In this document: positions 37,377-47,260 of the stretch, piece by piece
Layout: every line of letters begins with the position of its first letter
Numbering within the stretch: position 1 is the first letter of the stretch
DNA from: CAVRCA01 sp965218045
Lineage (GTDB): Bacteria; Pseudomonadota; Alphaproteobacteria; Acetobacterales; Acetobacteraceae
Assembly (NCBI GenBank): GCA_965218045.1
Contig: CBDCJX010000001.1
Span: forward strand, 124,001-188,000
Direction: 5' to 3'
DNA: 64,000 nucleotides
Position numbers and translations under genes: made by a program
Notes under the pieces: generated by a model
Seen by the model: the letters and a program-made list of their open reading frames with translations, nothing else
Told to the model about the DNA's origin: nothing
Database searches by the model: none

Positions 37377-39425
37377 CTACGCCGGCGCCGGCTGTTCAAC
37401 GGCAGCGACCGTTGACGGCAGCAGCAATCGCATCGTGGTGCCGACGTTCGGCTTGCTGATAACCAGCAGATCGCCACCCGCTTCACGCATCAGCTCGCGA
37501 GCTTGATAAGCGCCGATGCCATGGCCACCACGCTTGGTGGTAGCGAACGGCGCGAACAATTGATCGCGCACGAATTCCGGCGACATGCCGGGACCTTGAT
37601 CCGCGATGGCGATCGCCACGCTCAGGGCGTCGTGTTGGATCGACACCATGACCGATCCCGTCCCGCCCGCGGCATCGATGGCGTTGTCAAGCAGGTGGGT
37701 CACGACCGCATCGAACGCGCTGGGCTCCATCACGACGCTGGCAGTCCGATCGTCATCACGCAATGTGATCTCGGCTCCCCTTGCGGTAGAGCACGATTGG
37801 ACGAGATTGGCCAACCGATGCACGGGCACGATGGTGGATCGCTCAACCTGCTCGTCGCGGGATTGAAGCCGCGTGAGAAGGGCCGTGATCTTGGTGACCG
37901 AAGCCCGGACCGTTTTCAGCATGTCGCGTTGGAACTCGGGATTTTCGGCGTGGATCTCCGCGTTCGCCAACAGCATCGAAAGCTGGCTCGACACGTTCTT
38001 TATGTCATGAATGACGAAGGCGAAGCGTTTGCTGTATTCCTGTATTTCGCGGGCTTGGGCAAGCACTTGGCGCGCCCGATGTTCAGCCACGTGACTGGCG
38101 ACCTCGCGTCCGACGATGCGCAGCAGATCGTACGCCTCGCGCTCCAGCTTGAAACGCGCCCGCGACTTGCTCAGCAGGACGAATCCGATGAGTTGCCCGG
38201 CGTGATTGAGTGGCACCACCAGCCAGAGGTCGGGGACTCCGCTCGCCCAGGCGCTCGGTTCGGCCATCTGGCTCAGCTCGACGATCCAAGTGCCACCCCG
38301 AAGTGCCGCGACCGCCGGATCGGCAAGCGGAATCGGCATCGCCGCCGCAGGCAGGTTCCACGACCCAGCCCAGAGGAAGGCAGTGCCCTGGAAATCCCGG
38401 ACAAACAGCACGCCGGCGGGACTGTCCACAACGCCGGCGACGGCCCTGATCGCCCGGGTCTGCAGGCCGACATAGGTTTCCGGCGAGGACAGCGTCTCGA
38501 TGCAGCGCATCCATTCCCGGCGATAGTCGTATCGCAGGCTGAAGAAGTGGTCGACCAGCAGGGATCGGAGCCGCGATCTCGCCGACCCCGACGTGAGCAC
38601 GACCGCCACGGTGACGAGGCCGCCGAATATAATGCTGGTCTCCGCGACGACGCCCCACTTTGCGCCACTGCTGCGGAAGACTTCTCCGGCGGCGGCGAGT
38701 GCCAGCAGGAAGATGCCGCTCGCGACCAGGCTGGCGCTGTGGAACACAACGGTTCGAGAAACGTGGATGTTGAGCTGCCAAGTTCGGTTGCGCGCCGCGG
38801 CCATGGCCAGGAGTGGGGCGACGATCGCCGTCACACTTGCCCTGCCCGCGAACAAGAAGGGCGAGACACGCCGAAATAGGAGGGCGTCCGAATACAAGAC
38901 AAGGTCGTACAGGAACAGCCCTCCGAGCGCGATGCAAAGCAGGTTGACGTGCCATCGCGCGTCTTCTCTCGTGTTGAAATAGAGATTTTCGATTAACAGG
39001 ATGTTGCAAAGCGCAAGACCGATCCGGGCCGCTATGCTTCCGGTCCAGAGCGTCGTGCCGTAGCCCCTGCCAATCACGTCGAGCAGGGGTGCAACGCAGA
39101 TCAGCACCGCGGCCACCAAGCCAATCGTGGCGAACGCCCGTGCAAGCTGCCGCTGCGGCGAGACCGTCTGCCGATAGAGATGCAGGATAAAGCAATACCA
39201 GCCGACCGATCGGGCCATCTCCAGCCAACCGGCAATGCCGTCGAAGGGCGTGGATTGCTGCACGACGACGGCGACCGCCCAGCTAAGGGTCAGCAGGCAG
39301 GCGCTCGCTAGCAGGAGCCCGGTCCGACTCAGCTGTGCGCGAACCACAATGAGCACCAGCAGCAACGCGTAGACTGCGGCGCAGGTCGCGTGAAGCAGCC
39401 CTATCGCGGAGAGATCGCCAATCAT
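37377..39425 (-). CDS. prsK: XrtA/PEP-CTERM system histidine kinase PrsK
   Basis: A 682-aa membrane sensor kinase. The N-terminal ~280 residues hold eight to ten hydrophobic helices (HATCAAVYALLLVLIVVRAQ onwards). A GAF-like domain follows (about 310-440). The kinase core has FAFVIHDIKNVSSQLSMLLA (phosphoacceptor His), LLDNAIDAAGG (N box), IADQGPGMSPEF, and HGIGAYQARELMREAGGDL. The VIHDIKN form of the H box and the membrane N-terminus match PrsK. It pairs with PrsR just downstream. The signal is unknown. Confidence 0.9.
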   Translation of the reverse strand: MIGDLSAIGLLHATCAAVYALLLVLIVVRAQLSRTGLLLASACLLTLSWAVAVVVQQSTPFDGIAGWLEMARSVGWYCFILHLYRQTVSPQRQLARAFATIGLVAAVLICVAPLLDVIGRGYGTTLWTGSIAARIGLALCNILLIENLYFNTREDARWHVNLLCIALGGLFLYDLVLYSDALLFRRVSPFLFAGRASVTAIVAPLLAMAAARNRTWQLNIHVSRTVVFHSASLVASGIFLLALAAAGEVFRSSGAKWGVVAETSIIFGGLVTVAVVLTSGSARSRLRSLLVDHFFSLRYDYRREWMRCIETLSSPETYVGLQTRAIRAVAGVVDSPAGVLFVRDFQGTAFLWAGSWNLPAAAMPIPLADPAVAALRGGTWIVELSQMAEPSAWASGVPDLWLVVPLNHAGQLIGFVLLSKSRARFKLEREAYDLLRIVGREVASHVAEHRARQVLAQAREIQEYSKRFAFVIHDIKNVSSQLSMLLANAEIHAENPEFQRDMLKTVRASVTKITALLTRLQSRDEQVERSTIVPVHRLANLVQSCSTARGAEITLRDDDRTASVVMEPSAFDAVVTHLLDNAIDAAGGTGSVMVSIQHDALSVAIAIADQGPGMSPEFVRDQLFAPFATTKRGGHGIGAYQARELMREAGGDLLVISKPNVGTTMRLLLPSTVAAVEQPAPA

Positions 39426-39521
39426 GCAACGTTACTCAACGCTGGCATACCGGGCTACTTCAGCCGTCGCTCAGCGTGCACTCGATCACCGAAGCCAATG
39501 CCACGCGAGCCATGGCGTGCG

Positions 39522-40889
39522 CTACCGGGCGCCTTCCTGAAACAGGATAACACGAACGGTCGAAACGAGAATGAGCAGATCCAGGAACAAGCTGCGATTC
39601 TTCACGTAATAGAGGTCATAGGAGAGTTTCTCACGCGCATCCTCGACCGAGGCGCCGTAGGGGAAGTTGACCTGCGCCCATCCGGTGATCCCCGGTTTCA
39701 CGTAACTGCGGTCGTGGTAGAACGGAATTGCCTGGGCCAGTTCGTCGACGAACAGCGGGCGCTCTGGGCGCGGACCGATGAAACTCATCTCGCCACGCAA
39801 GACATTAATCAACTGAGGCAGCTCATCGATCCTCGTGGCTCGGATAAAACCGCCGATCCGGGTGATCCGCGGGTCGTTCCGGGACGCCCATCGCGGCTTG
39901 CCCTCCGCCTCCGCATCGGTGCGCATGCTGCGGAACTTTAATAGCGTGAAGACGCGACCTCGCAGCCCGACCCGATCCTGCCGGTAGAACACCCCACCCG
40001 GGCTGTCGAACTTGATCAGGGCGGCGACAACGAGCATCAGTGGCAAGGTGAGGGTCAGGAACAGGACGCTGATCAGGAGGTCGGCGCCACGGCGGACACC
40101 GTCCACCAGTGGACCGACGGAGAACCCATCGGCGAACAGCAGCCAATTGGGGGCGATGGTCGAGAGATTGATCCGTCCGAGGTGTTGTTCCCAGAACGTG
40201 ACGTCATCGAATACCTGGACGCCCCGGAGCTTGCAGCCCAACAACGCGGCGACCGGGATCTGGTCCTGGTCATCCGGCGCGATGACGACGCCCCAGACGT
40301 CCCGGGCAACCAGTGCGGCTGACAAGCTATCGCCATCGGTCGGATCGACCGCTCCGGCCAGCTCGAACAGGCGACCGCGCTCCGCCCGGATGACGGTCCC
40401 AAGGCGCGAAGCACGCCGGCCGCTGCCCAGCACGATCACCGGGCGGACGAACAGCTTGTGTCGCACCGCCAACGCGAATGCCCAGCGGCTGACCAGCAGG
40501 CAGCCACCCCAGGCGAGCAGCACCTTCGCCAGCCACAGCAGATATGAGTGGCTCAGTCTGATCTGCAGCGTCTCGCTGACGACCAGAATGGCCGGGAAGG
40601 CCAAAGCGCCGGCGACCGATGCGCACAACAGGAGGTGACGACGTTCGAGACAAAGCGCCGGTCGATAGAGCCCGACGGTGATCGAGGCTGCCCCGATGGT
40701 GAACGCCAACATCGCTGCGAGACTGATGCTCTCCGCACGGATCGTCAGGACCGAGGCGGCGCTCATTCCCGCCTCGGGCAGGGTGGCTGATACCAGCATC
40801 GCGTAGATCAAGACGAAGGAGAGCAGCAGCTCCGCCAGGCAAAGGAGGACCATCTCCAGTGACAGGTGACGTCCGAGCGAGCCGGCCAT
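39522..40889 (-). CDS. XrtA system priming sugar transferase (TIGR03013-like)
   Basis: A 455-aa polyisoprenyl-phosphate sugar-1-phosphate transferase. There are N-terminal hydrophobic helices and a Rossmann-like CoA-binding-type middle (PVIVLGSGRRASRLGTVIRA). A C-terminal bacterial sugar transferase domain follows: FDSPGGVFYRQDRVGLRGRV, TLLKFRSMRTDAEAEGKPRW, TRIDELPQLINVLRGEMSFIG, PRPERP and SYVKPGITGWAQVNFPYG. It starts the glycan by loading the first sugar on undecaprenyl phosphate at the inner membrane. It is the first gene of the minus-strand arm. Confidence 0.92.
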   Translation of the reverse strand: MAGSLGRHLSLEMVLLCLAELLLSFVLIYAMLVSATLPEAGMSAASVLTIRAESISLAAMLAFTIGAASITVGLYRPALCLERRHLLLCASVAGALAFPAILVVSETLQIRLSHSYLLWLAKVLLAWGGCLLVSRWAFALAVRHKLFVRPVIVLGSGRRASRLGTVIRAERGRLFELAGAVDPTDGDSLSAALVARDVWGVVIAPDDQDQIPVAALLGCKLRGVQVFDDVTFWEQHLGRINLSTIAPNWLLFADGFSVGPLVDGVRRGADLLISVLFLTLTLPLMLVVAALIKFDSPGGVFYRQDRVGLRGRVFTLLKFRSMRTDAEAEGKPRWASRNDPRITRIGGFIRATRIDELPQLINVLRGEMSFIGPRPERPLFVDELAQAIPFYHDRSYVKPGITGWAQVNFPYGASVEDAREKLSYDLYYVKNRSLFLDLLILVSTVRVILFQEGAR

Positions 40890-41397
40890 TATTGCCTCCT
40901 TGCCCCTGGCTCACCGCGAGGGTGGCCTGGCATAGCCATCCGTGATAAAGGCACTGCCTCGGCAGCCTCGCGCGAAGTCTTTGGTGCTGCGAGGCCGCGA
41001 CGCAATCCGATTTGAAACGCCGTTTCCGATGTCAGAGATTTCAATTTTTCTCCGCGCATTGTCTACCCTATTCGATAAACGTCAACAAATCTTTACAGTT
41101 GATTTTAACCTATGGTTGCGCAATGGTGTCGGCTGATGGGAGCAGCGCGACAAATCGCGCGATTCCCACTTGTGGATTTGCCACCTTGGAGTGGCGCAAG
41201 CAATTGATATCGGACTGCAATAATGCTACACGAGCCGTCGTTCTCTCAGGCATGGTCCGGCGACATATCCGGCGTTAACGCATCAGCTCGATTGGGGCGC
41301 CAGCATGCTGGCTCAGCACGGCATGGATACATTGCGGTCCTGGTGCGCGCGATCGACTGAGCAGCCGGTCTTCGTTTCTAATCATTCGAGGTCTACT
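40890..41397. promoter_or_regulatory. Divergent control region of the XrtA locus
   Basis: This 508-base gap separates the two arms of the locus and is the most AT-rich stretch in the window, especially 41035-41120. No gene was found; the two short open frames lack features. It contains an inverted repeat TCAAC (41082-41086) / GTTGA (41098-41102) within the AT-rich part. TGGCGC at about 41191 followed by TTG is close to a sigma-54 (-24/-12) element but off by one base in spacing. Since PrsR is sigma-54 dependent, at least one promoter of that class is expected here, but none is convincing by eye. Confidence 0.55.
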
Positions 41398-42042
41398 GTG
41401 ATAGGCAGATGGCGTACGGCTTCGGCTTTGTTCGCGTTGGGTGTTCTGTTGGCAGGCTGCGGCGGGATCGGGTCGCGAACGACGACTGCCCGGACCGCTG
41501 GCGCCAATGCGCCCGCGGCCGTTTCCGATACCGCCAATTATGTTGTCGGAGCGGGCGACAGTCTCAGCATATTTGTGTATCGCTCGCCCGAGCTGAGCGT
41601 ATCGGAACTGCCGGTGCGCCCGGACGGACGCATCTCCGTCCCGCTCATTGAGGACATTGCGGCGGCGGGGAAGACCCCTACACAGTTGGCCCGGGAGATC
41701 GAGGATCGGCTTCGCAAATACGTGAAGGATCCGAGCGTCACGGTGATCGTGCGCGGTTTCGTCGGCCCGCTGGACCGGCAGGTCAAGGTGATCGGCGAGG
41801 CTACCGAGCCGGTGGCGCTGCCGTATCGCAACCACATGACCGTGCTCGACGTGATGATTGCCACCAAGGGGCTGACCAAGTTCGCTGCCGGCAACAGTGC
41901 GGTCATCGTCCGACGCGGGCCCGACGGGCGCAACGAGACGATAAAGGTTCGGCTCAACGATCTGGTTAAGGACGGCGACATAACTCAGAACGTAGAAATG
42001 TCGCCCGGCGACACACTGATCATTCCGCAAACCTGGTTCTGA
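41398..42042 (+). CDS. XrtA system polysaccharide export lipoprotein (Wza/SLBB-like)
   Basis: A 214-aa protein. GTG 41398 is chosen because GAGG lies six bases upstream and the resulting N-terminus is a lipoprotein signal (GRWRTASALFALGVLLAGC, lipobox LAGC). Then come the export domain YVVGAGDSLSIFVYRSPELS with LPVRPDGRISVPLIEDI, and an SLBB-type segment DRQVKVIGEATEPVALPYRN. It forms the periplasmic/outer membrane collar for polysaccharide export. It is the first gene of the plus-strand arm; a longer frame from 41305 lacks the signal at its start. Confidence 0.9.
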   Translation: MIGRWRTASALFALGVLLAGCGGIGSRTTTARTAGANAPAAVSDTANYVVGAGDSLSIFVYRSPELSVSELPVRPDGRISVPLIEDIAAAGKTPTQLAREIEDRLRKYVKDPSVTVIVRGFVGPLDRQVKVIGEATEPVALPYRNHMTVLDVMIATKGLTKFAAGNSAVIVRRGPDGRNETIKVRLNDLVKDGDITQNVEMSPGDTLIIPQTWF

Positions 42043-42053
42043 GGCGAGCTTCG

Positions 42054-43586
42054 ATGGAATTCCTCCGGCTGCAGTTGGGGCGGTATATCAAGGCTGCGTG
42101 GCAGCGCCGCTGGATCGCCCTCGGGGTGGCCTGGGTCATTTGCGCGATTGGCTGGACCGCGATCTACTTCCTGCCGAACCAATACGAGGCGACCGCGAGG
42201 CTCTACGTGGACAGCGATGCGGTGCTGACACCGTTGCTACGCGGGGTTGCCGCAGATAGTTCGGCGACCAGTCAGCTAGACGTTCTGCAGCGAACGCTAC
42301 TAAGCCGGCCGAATCTGCAGAAGCTTGTGTCGAAGACGGATCTCGACCTGACCCTGGACAGTGGCGCGGATCGCGACCGGTTGATCCGCAACCTGGGCAA
42401 CGATATTAAAATCAAACCACAAACGAAGACGCTGTTCACCATCGAGTATCGCAGTCCCAGCCCAAAAATGGCCTACGACGTGGTCAACACGCTGCTCGGT
42501 ATCTTCATCGAGAGCGCCACTGGGTCGAATCGCGCCGACATGGAGAACGCCCGACGGTTTCTGGACCGGCAGATCGCGGCTTACGAGCAGCAGTTATCCG
42601 CCGCCGAGAAACGCCGCGCTGAATTCCGCCTGCAGTATCTCAGCATCCTGCCGCAGGATAGCGGCAACGGCGGTTTCGGATCCTCGCGGCTCGACCAGGT
42701 GCGTGCCAATGTAATTGCGTTGAACGGGCAGCTACAGGATGCGACCTCCAAACGGGACGCTCTGAAGCAGGAGTTGGCGAACACGCCGCAGACGCTTTCG
42801 CCGGAAGCCGCGGAGGCAGCGAGCGGCGGCGGCACCAGCCGACTCGCTCAGGCGGAAGAGACCTTGCGCGACCTGCGCCTGCGTTACACAGAGAACCACC
42901 CTGATGTCATCGCGACCCGCCACCTGATCGCATCGCTCAAGGCGGCACCGCCGGCGGGGCGCGGCGGCACCAAGAGTGGTGGTCGGGGCCGCTCGGTGTC
43001 AAACCCGCTGTATGACCAGATCAGACTGCAACTGGTCGATGCGGAAGCCGGGATTTCGTCGCTCAAGCGCCAACTCGCCGAGGCCACCAAGGAGCGAGAC
43101 TCGCTCGAAGTACTGGCGCGTCAAGCGCCTGGCGTGGAAGCCGAGTACAAGGCGCTGGATCGCGACTACGGCGTCATCAAGCGCGATTACGAGGAACTCC
43201 TGGTGCGGCGCGAAGCGGCGCAGATCGCGCAGGCGGCGGAGACTCAGGCGGACAAGGTCAAGCTCACCGTTGTCGATCCGCCGCAGCTTCCCCGCCTCCC
43301 GATATCGCCGAACCGCTTGGTGCTGATCCCCCTCGTCTTGCTGGCCGGGCTCGGCGCGGGGGGCGGCCTCGCCTTCCTGCTCGGCCAGTTCGACCGGTCG
43401 TTCCGCACCATCGAAGACCTGCGCACGCTGGGGCTGCCCGTGCTCGGCGGCGTGGGTCTGCTCGAGGCAAGTGTATCGCCCCGACGCATCGCATCGACCG
43501 TGGGGTTCTTTGCCGGCTTCGCGGTCCTGGTTGTCGTCTTCGGAGGTCTCCTCGCCTACATCCTCCGCACCCAGGCAGTGGTCTGA
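42054..43586 (+). CDS. XrtA system polysaccharide chain-length determinant (Wzz-like)
   Basis: A 510-aa inner membrane protein. One helix lies near the N-terminus (RWIALGVAWVICAIGWTAIY) and a second near the C-terminus (TVGFFAGFAVLVVVFGGLLA), with a long coiled-coil periplasmic region between (RRFLDRQIAAYEQQLSAAEK; QAEETLRDLRLRYTENHPDV). The Pro-rich stretch before the last part (PPQLPRLPISPNRLVLIPLV) is the Wzz signature. It controls glycan length with the tyrosine kinase encoded two bases downstream. Confidence 0.92.
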   Translation: MEFLRLQLGRYIKAAWQRRWIALGVAWVICAIGWTAIYFLPNQYEATARLYVDSDAVLTPLLRGVAADSSATSQLDVLQRTLLSRPNLQKLVSKTDLDLTLDSGADRDRLIRNLGNDIKIKPQTKTLFTIEYRSPSPKMAYDVVNTLLGIFIESATGSNRADMENARRFLDRQIAAYEQQLSAAEKRRAEFRLQYLSILPQDSGNGGFGSSRLDQVRANVIALNGQLQDATSKRDALKQELANTPQTLSPEAAEAASGGGTSRLAQAEETLRDLRLRYTENHPDVIATRHLIASLKAAPPAGRGGTKSGGRGRSVSNPLYDQIRLQLVDAEAGISSLKRQLAEATKERDSLEVLARQAPGVEAEYKALDRDYGVIKRDYEELLVRREAAQIAQAAETQADKVKLTVVDPPQLPRLPISPNRLVLIPLVLLAGLGAGGGLAFLLGQFDRSFRTIEDLRTLGLPVLGGVGLLEASVSPRRIASTVGFFAGFAVLVVVFGGLLAYILRTQAVV

Positions 43587-43588
43587 TC

Positions 43589-44503
43589 ATGTCTTCCAAA
43601 CCCTTGAACCTTGTCGAGCGTGCCGCGGAGCACCTGCGCCAGACAGGCGCGCTCGATGCGTCGACCGCCCAGTTGCTCAATATTGAGAAGCCGCCGTCGG
43701 ACGCGGGGCTCACCACTGGGCTGTCCAGGGCCGGTGGTGTGCACGCTGCCGTCACGGAGGCGCCGAAGCAGGCTGCTCCGCGCGTCGATGTCGCCGTCAT
43801 GGAGCGCGCCGGGATGGTGGACTGGACCAAGGGACGCAGCCGGGTCACCGAAGAGTTCCGCATCGTTCAGTCGCAGATTATGCGCGCTGCGTTCGCGCCC
43901 CAAGTCGCGGGACAGGGATCGGCCAATCTCGTGATGGTCACCAGTTCCCGGCCCGGCGAAGGGAAGAGCTTCGCGTCGCTCAATCTTGCCCTGAGCATCG
44001 CTCGGCAGCGCGATCACGAGGTCCTGCTGGTCGACACGGATTCCAAGGAGCAGTCACTCGGGCGTTCGCTGGGCCTGATTGATACTCCCGGCCTGCTTGA
44101 TCTGGCCCTGGACCCGCGGCTCAATGCCGCGGATCTGATGGTGACAACCGGCTTTGAGAAGCTGTCGATACTGCCGCTTGGAACCCAGCCGGAAAAGAGC
44201 CCGGAGCTCTTTGCGACCCGGCAGATGACCAGGCTGATCCAGGAGCTCGGGCGCCGCTATGCCGACCGGGTTGTCGTTCTTGACGCGGCCCCGTGCCTGT
44301 CGAGCAGCGATCCGATGACCCTCGCGCCGGTCGTCGGACAGATCGTCATGGTGGTCGAAGCCGAGCGGACGCAACGGGCGGAGCTGGAAGCAGCACTCGA
44401 TCTGGTGCAGGCGTGCCCGGCCATATCGTTACTGCTCAATAAGGTCCAAGTTACCACCAGTTACACGTTCGGCGCCTACGCTTCCTACTACACATCGTCT
44501 TGA
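43589..44503 (+). CDS. XrtA-associated tyrosine autokinase (BY-kinase)
   Basis: A 304-aa CapB/CpsD-like ATPase. Walker A is SSRPGEGKSFASLNLALSIA (about residues 113-132), Walker A' LLVDTDSKEQSLGRSLGL, and Walker B VVVLDAAPCLSSSDPM. The C-terminus ends in a tyrosine cluster (YTFGAYASYY), the usual autophosphorylation site. As a separate cytoplasmic kinase it pairs with the chain-length protein to govern polymerisation and export. Confidence 0.92.
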   Translation: MSSKPLNLVERAAEHLRQTGALDASTAQLLNIEKPPSDAGLTTGLSRAGGVHAAVTEAPKQAAPRVDVAVMERAGMVDWTKGRSRVTEEFRIVQSQIMRAAFAPQVAGQGSANLVMVTSSRPGEGKSFASLNLALSIARQRDHEVLLVDTDSKEQSLGRSLGLIDTPGLLDLALDPRLNAADLMVTTGFEKLSILPLGTQPEKSPELFATRQMTRLIQELGRRYADRVVVLDAAPCLSSSDPMTLAPVVGQIVMVVEAERTQRAELEAALDLVQACPAISLLLNKVQVTTSYTFGAYASYYTSS

Positions 44504-44532
44504 GAGTGGATGTTCAGCGCACCCAAGGGAGG

Positions 44533-46248
44533 ATGTCGGCCGCGCTCGCGCCGAGGCGGCCGGTAGGCTCGTTTGTCGCGGCAGTAGCGGCCTGTTGCAT
44601 CGTCGGGAGCGGCGACGCGCAAGCCTTCCCCGACTCCGCCTACCCCTACCCAGGCTCCAATCTGTCGCCAAATCCGCTTGCCGGAGAACCACCCGACGCC
44701 CAGCACCAGATAGCCGGGGGGCCTACCGTTGGCCTCGCAGGCCAGCCCGCGCCGGGCTGGACCATCCTGCCACGCATCGACGTGTCGGAAGCGTTCAACG
44801 ACAACATCTTCCAGACCAGCATCCAGCGCTCCTCCGACTTCATCACCTACATCACACCAAGTGTGGAGGTGGGGGGCAACCTGCCCCGGCTGCAGACCCG
44901 TCTGTTCTATGCGCCCACCGGGATCATCTACGCGTCGCACGGCAGTCAGGACTACCTGGCGCACAACCTGAACGCCAATGCGTCGGTCACCGTGGTTCCG
45001 GACACCTTCTTTGTCGATCTGCGCGGGTATGCGGGGACCCGCCCCACCCTCGGCGGCCTGCCAGGCGTCGGCGGCAACGGCCTGGGGCTGACCTCGGTCA
45101 ACAGCTACGGTCAGGCCGGTCAGGCCCGCGCTCCCAATGTCACACGCAACGACGCCACCCAATCCTTCTCCTTTGGTATAGCGCCCTACTACGTGCATCG
45201 TTTCGGCACGTTCGGCACCGTCAAGGTCGGCTACTCCTACTCGTACTCAGAGTCGCAATCCCTCTCGAACCGCGGACTTTCGTCGCAATACGGCAACTAC
45301 GGCAACGGATCGGTCAATACCAACACTGAAATAGTGCAATTCACCTCGGGTGAGGATTTCGGGCGGTTCCGCGACTTCGCGTTCGCCAGCGGCACGCAAT
45401 ATATCGGCACCGGTGTCACCGATGGTGCCTATCAATATATCATTTCCAATCAACTCGGCTATGCGCTCACTCGGCAATTGACGATCTTCGGCGAGATCGG
45501 CGCCGAAGACATCCGGTTCAACGGCGTGCCGGAGACCAAGATCAGCGATGCCATCTGGGCGGTGGGCGCGAAGTACACGCCCAACCCGGATAGTTCGATC
45601 ACTCTTGGGTATGGCCACAAATACGGGTTCGATTCGTTCCTGCTGAACGCAGGCTATGCGCTGACTGCGCGCACGCAGCTCTTCGCGCAATACCAAACCG
45701 GCCTCGGCACCGATCTCACCCAGTTGCAATCCTACACAATAAACAGCGATGTCGACCAGTTCGGCAACAGCGTCGATCCAACCACTGGCGCGCCGATCTA
45801 CCTGACCAACACCGCGCTTGGTGTCAGCGGAAACACCAACCTCTACCAGAACAAGACCTTTACAGTGACGGCGATCACCAATCTCGACCGTGATCAGATC
45901 TCGCTGCAGGCATTCTGGCAGGACCGGCAGCTCGCGGCCTCGACCAGAACGTTCGCAGCAACGTCTTCAAGCGGCTTCAGCGGTGCCGTCATATGGCGAC
46001 ATCAAATCAACGAGGACACGCTGACCAACGTCGCTTTCAGCTACGGGCGGCAGAACGGCAATCAGTTCTTCGACGCGCTCGGCAAACTGGTCGAGGACAC
46101 ATATGCCGCCCAGGCCTCTATCAAGTACAACTTCACCGAGACGCTCAGCGGGATTGCGCAGTACACCTACGTGGACCGTGTCGCCAATTTCCGCGCCCTG
46201 AGCTTCACCCAGAACGTCTTCCTGCTCGGCTTGAGCAAGCAATTCTGA
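44533..46248 (+). CDS. XrtA/PEP-CTERM-associated outer membrane beta-barrel protein
   Basis: A 571-aa exported protein. The ATG at 44533 gives a signal peptide (VGSFVAAVAACCIVGSGDAQA). The mature part has alternating aromatic strands ending in a Phe (FLLGLSKQF), the outer-membrane barrel signature, with motifs such as ITPSVEVGGNLPRLQTRLFY and LTNVAFSYGRQNGNQFFDAL. It matches the TIGR03016-type barrel of exosortase A loci and probably forms the outer membrane pore. Alternative starts TTG 44500 and GTG 44506 exist; the Shine-Dalgarno-like GGGAGG sits too close to 44533, so the start is not certain. Confidence 0.83.
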   Translation: MSAALAPRRPVGSFVAAVAACCIVGSGDAQAFPDSAYPYPGSNLSPNPLAGEPPDAQHQIAGGPTVGLAGQPAPGWTILPRIDVSEAFNDNIFQTSIQRSSDFITYITPSVEVGGNLPRLQTRLFYAPTGIIYASHGSQDYLAHNLNANASVTVVPDTFFVDLRGYAGTRPTLGGLPGVGGNGLGLTSVNSYGQAGQARAPNVTRNDATQSFSFGIAPYYVHRFGTFGTVKVGYSYSYSESQSLSNRGLSSQYGNYGNGSVNTNTEIVQFTSGEDFGRFRDFAFASGTQYIGTGVTDGAYQYIISNQLGYALTRQLTIFGEIGAEDIRFNGVPETKISDAIWAVGAKYTPNPDSSITLGYGHKYGFDSFLLNAGYALTARTQLFAQYQTGLGTDLTQLQSYTINSDVDQFGNSVDPTTGAPIYLTNTALGVSGNTNLYQNKTFTVTAITNLDRDQISLQAFWQDRQLAASTRTFAATSSSGFSGAVIWRHQINEDTLTNVAFSYGRQNGNQFFDALGKLVEDTYAAQASIKYNFTETLSGIAQYTYVDRVANFRALSFTQNVFLLGLSKQF

Positions 46249-46255
46249 TCGCGCT

Positions 46256-47260
46256 GTGTACGCCGAGTTCTATCACCTCTCGGGCATGCCCTTTCAGCTC
46301 ACGCCCGACAATCGGTTCTTCTTCGACAGCAGCGTGCACAGCCGGGCGATCTCCCATCTCGTGTATGGGCTGTCGCAGCAGGAAGGCTTCATTATCATCA
46401 CGGGAGAGGTCGGCGCCGGAAAGACGACCCTGGTCGAGCAACTCTGGTCGCGACTCGATCGCCAGACCTACATCATCGCGCGGATCGTGACGACACAGGT
46501 TTCCGGGGACGATCTCCTCCGCTTGGCGGCGTCGAGTTTTGGGCTGCGTGACAAGGCCGACAAGTCCGCCCTGCTGCATAATCTCGAGGAGGTCTTTCGC
46601 GAGCATCGGGCGGCCGGACGGCGTTGCCTCCTGGTGGTCGACGAGGTGCAGAACCTGTCGTTCGCGGCGCTCGAAGAGCTACGCATGTTGTCCAACATCA
46701 CCGTCGACGGCCACGCTTCGCTGCAGACCATTCTGCTTGGCCAGCCGCAGTTTCGCCGCACACTGGCCAGTCCGGACCTCGACCAGTTGCGTCAGCGCGT
46801 GCTTGCCGCCTACCACCTCGGCCCGCTCAGTCAGCCGGAATCGCGCGAATACATCCTGCATCGCTTGCGCACCGCCGGCTGGAACGGCAATCCCCATCTC
46901 GAGGATGCCGCGTTCGAGGCGATCTTCCGGCACACCGACGGCGTGCCGCGCCGGATCAACACGCTGTGCTCGCGCGTGCTGCTGTATGGTGCACTCGAGG
47001 CCACGTCGCTGATCACCGGCAGAATAGTCGATGACACCGCGAGCGACCTGCAGCGCGATCTTGGCGCGGTCACGGAACCGACGGTGCGGCCGGTTAACGG
47101 CTCGGCGACAACCGCTGTGGCAGTATCCGGGCAGGCGTTGTTGCCACGAATCCAGGCGCTCGAGGCCGGCGTCGCCCGGCAGGAGCGGATCTTCCGTCGC
47201 CTGCTCGATCTTCTGTCCGCCTACCGCGAGCCGCAACAGCCGAGCGATGCGCACCGATGA
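46256..47260 (+). CDS. XrtA-associated AAA ATPase (ExeA-like)
   Basis: A 334-aa ATPase starting at GTG 46256: YAEFYHLSGMPFQLTPDNRF, Walker A ITGEVGAGKTTLVEQL, Walker B CLLVVDEVQNLSFAALEELR, sensor region LQTILLGQPQFRRTLASPDL and DGVPRRINTLCSRVLLYGAL. This is the ExeA/general secretion ATPase family, in the form found in exosortase A clusters. It may energise assembly of the envelope machinery. Its stop overlaps the next start (ATGA at 47257). Confidence 0.9.
   Translation: MYAEFYHLSGMPFQLTPDNRFFFDSSVHSRAISHLVYGLSQQEGFIIITGEVGAGKTTLVEQLWSRLDRQTYIIARIVTTQVSGDDLLRLAASSFGLRDKADKSALLHNLEEVFREHRAAGRRCLLVVDEVQNLSFAALEELRMLSNITVDGHASLQTILLGQPQFRRTLASPDLDQLRQRVLAAYHLGPLSQPESREYILHRLRTAGWNGNPHLEDAAFEAIFRHTDGVPRRINTLCSRVLLYGALEATSLITGRIVDDTASDLQRDLGAVTEPTVRPVNGSATTAVAVSGQALLPRIQALEAGVARQERIFRRLLDLLSAYREPQQPSDAHR

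Noticed and set aside
41185..41205. Sigma-54 promoter in the divergent XrtA region
   Set aside because: TGGCGC and TTG are present, but the spacing is one base too long and the GC of the -12 element is missing.
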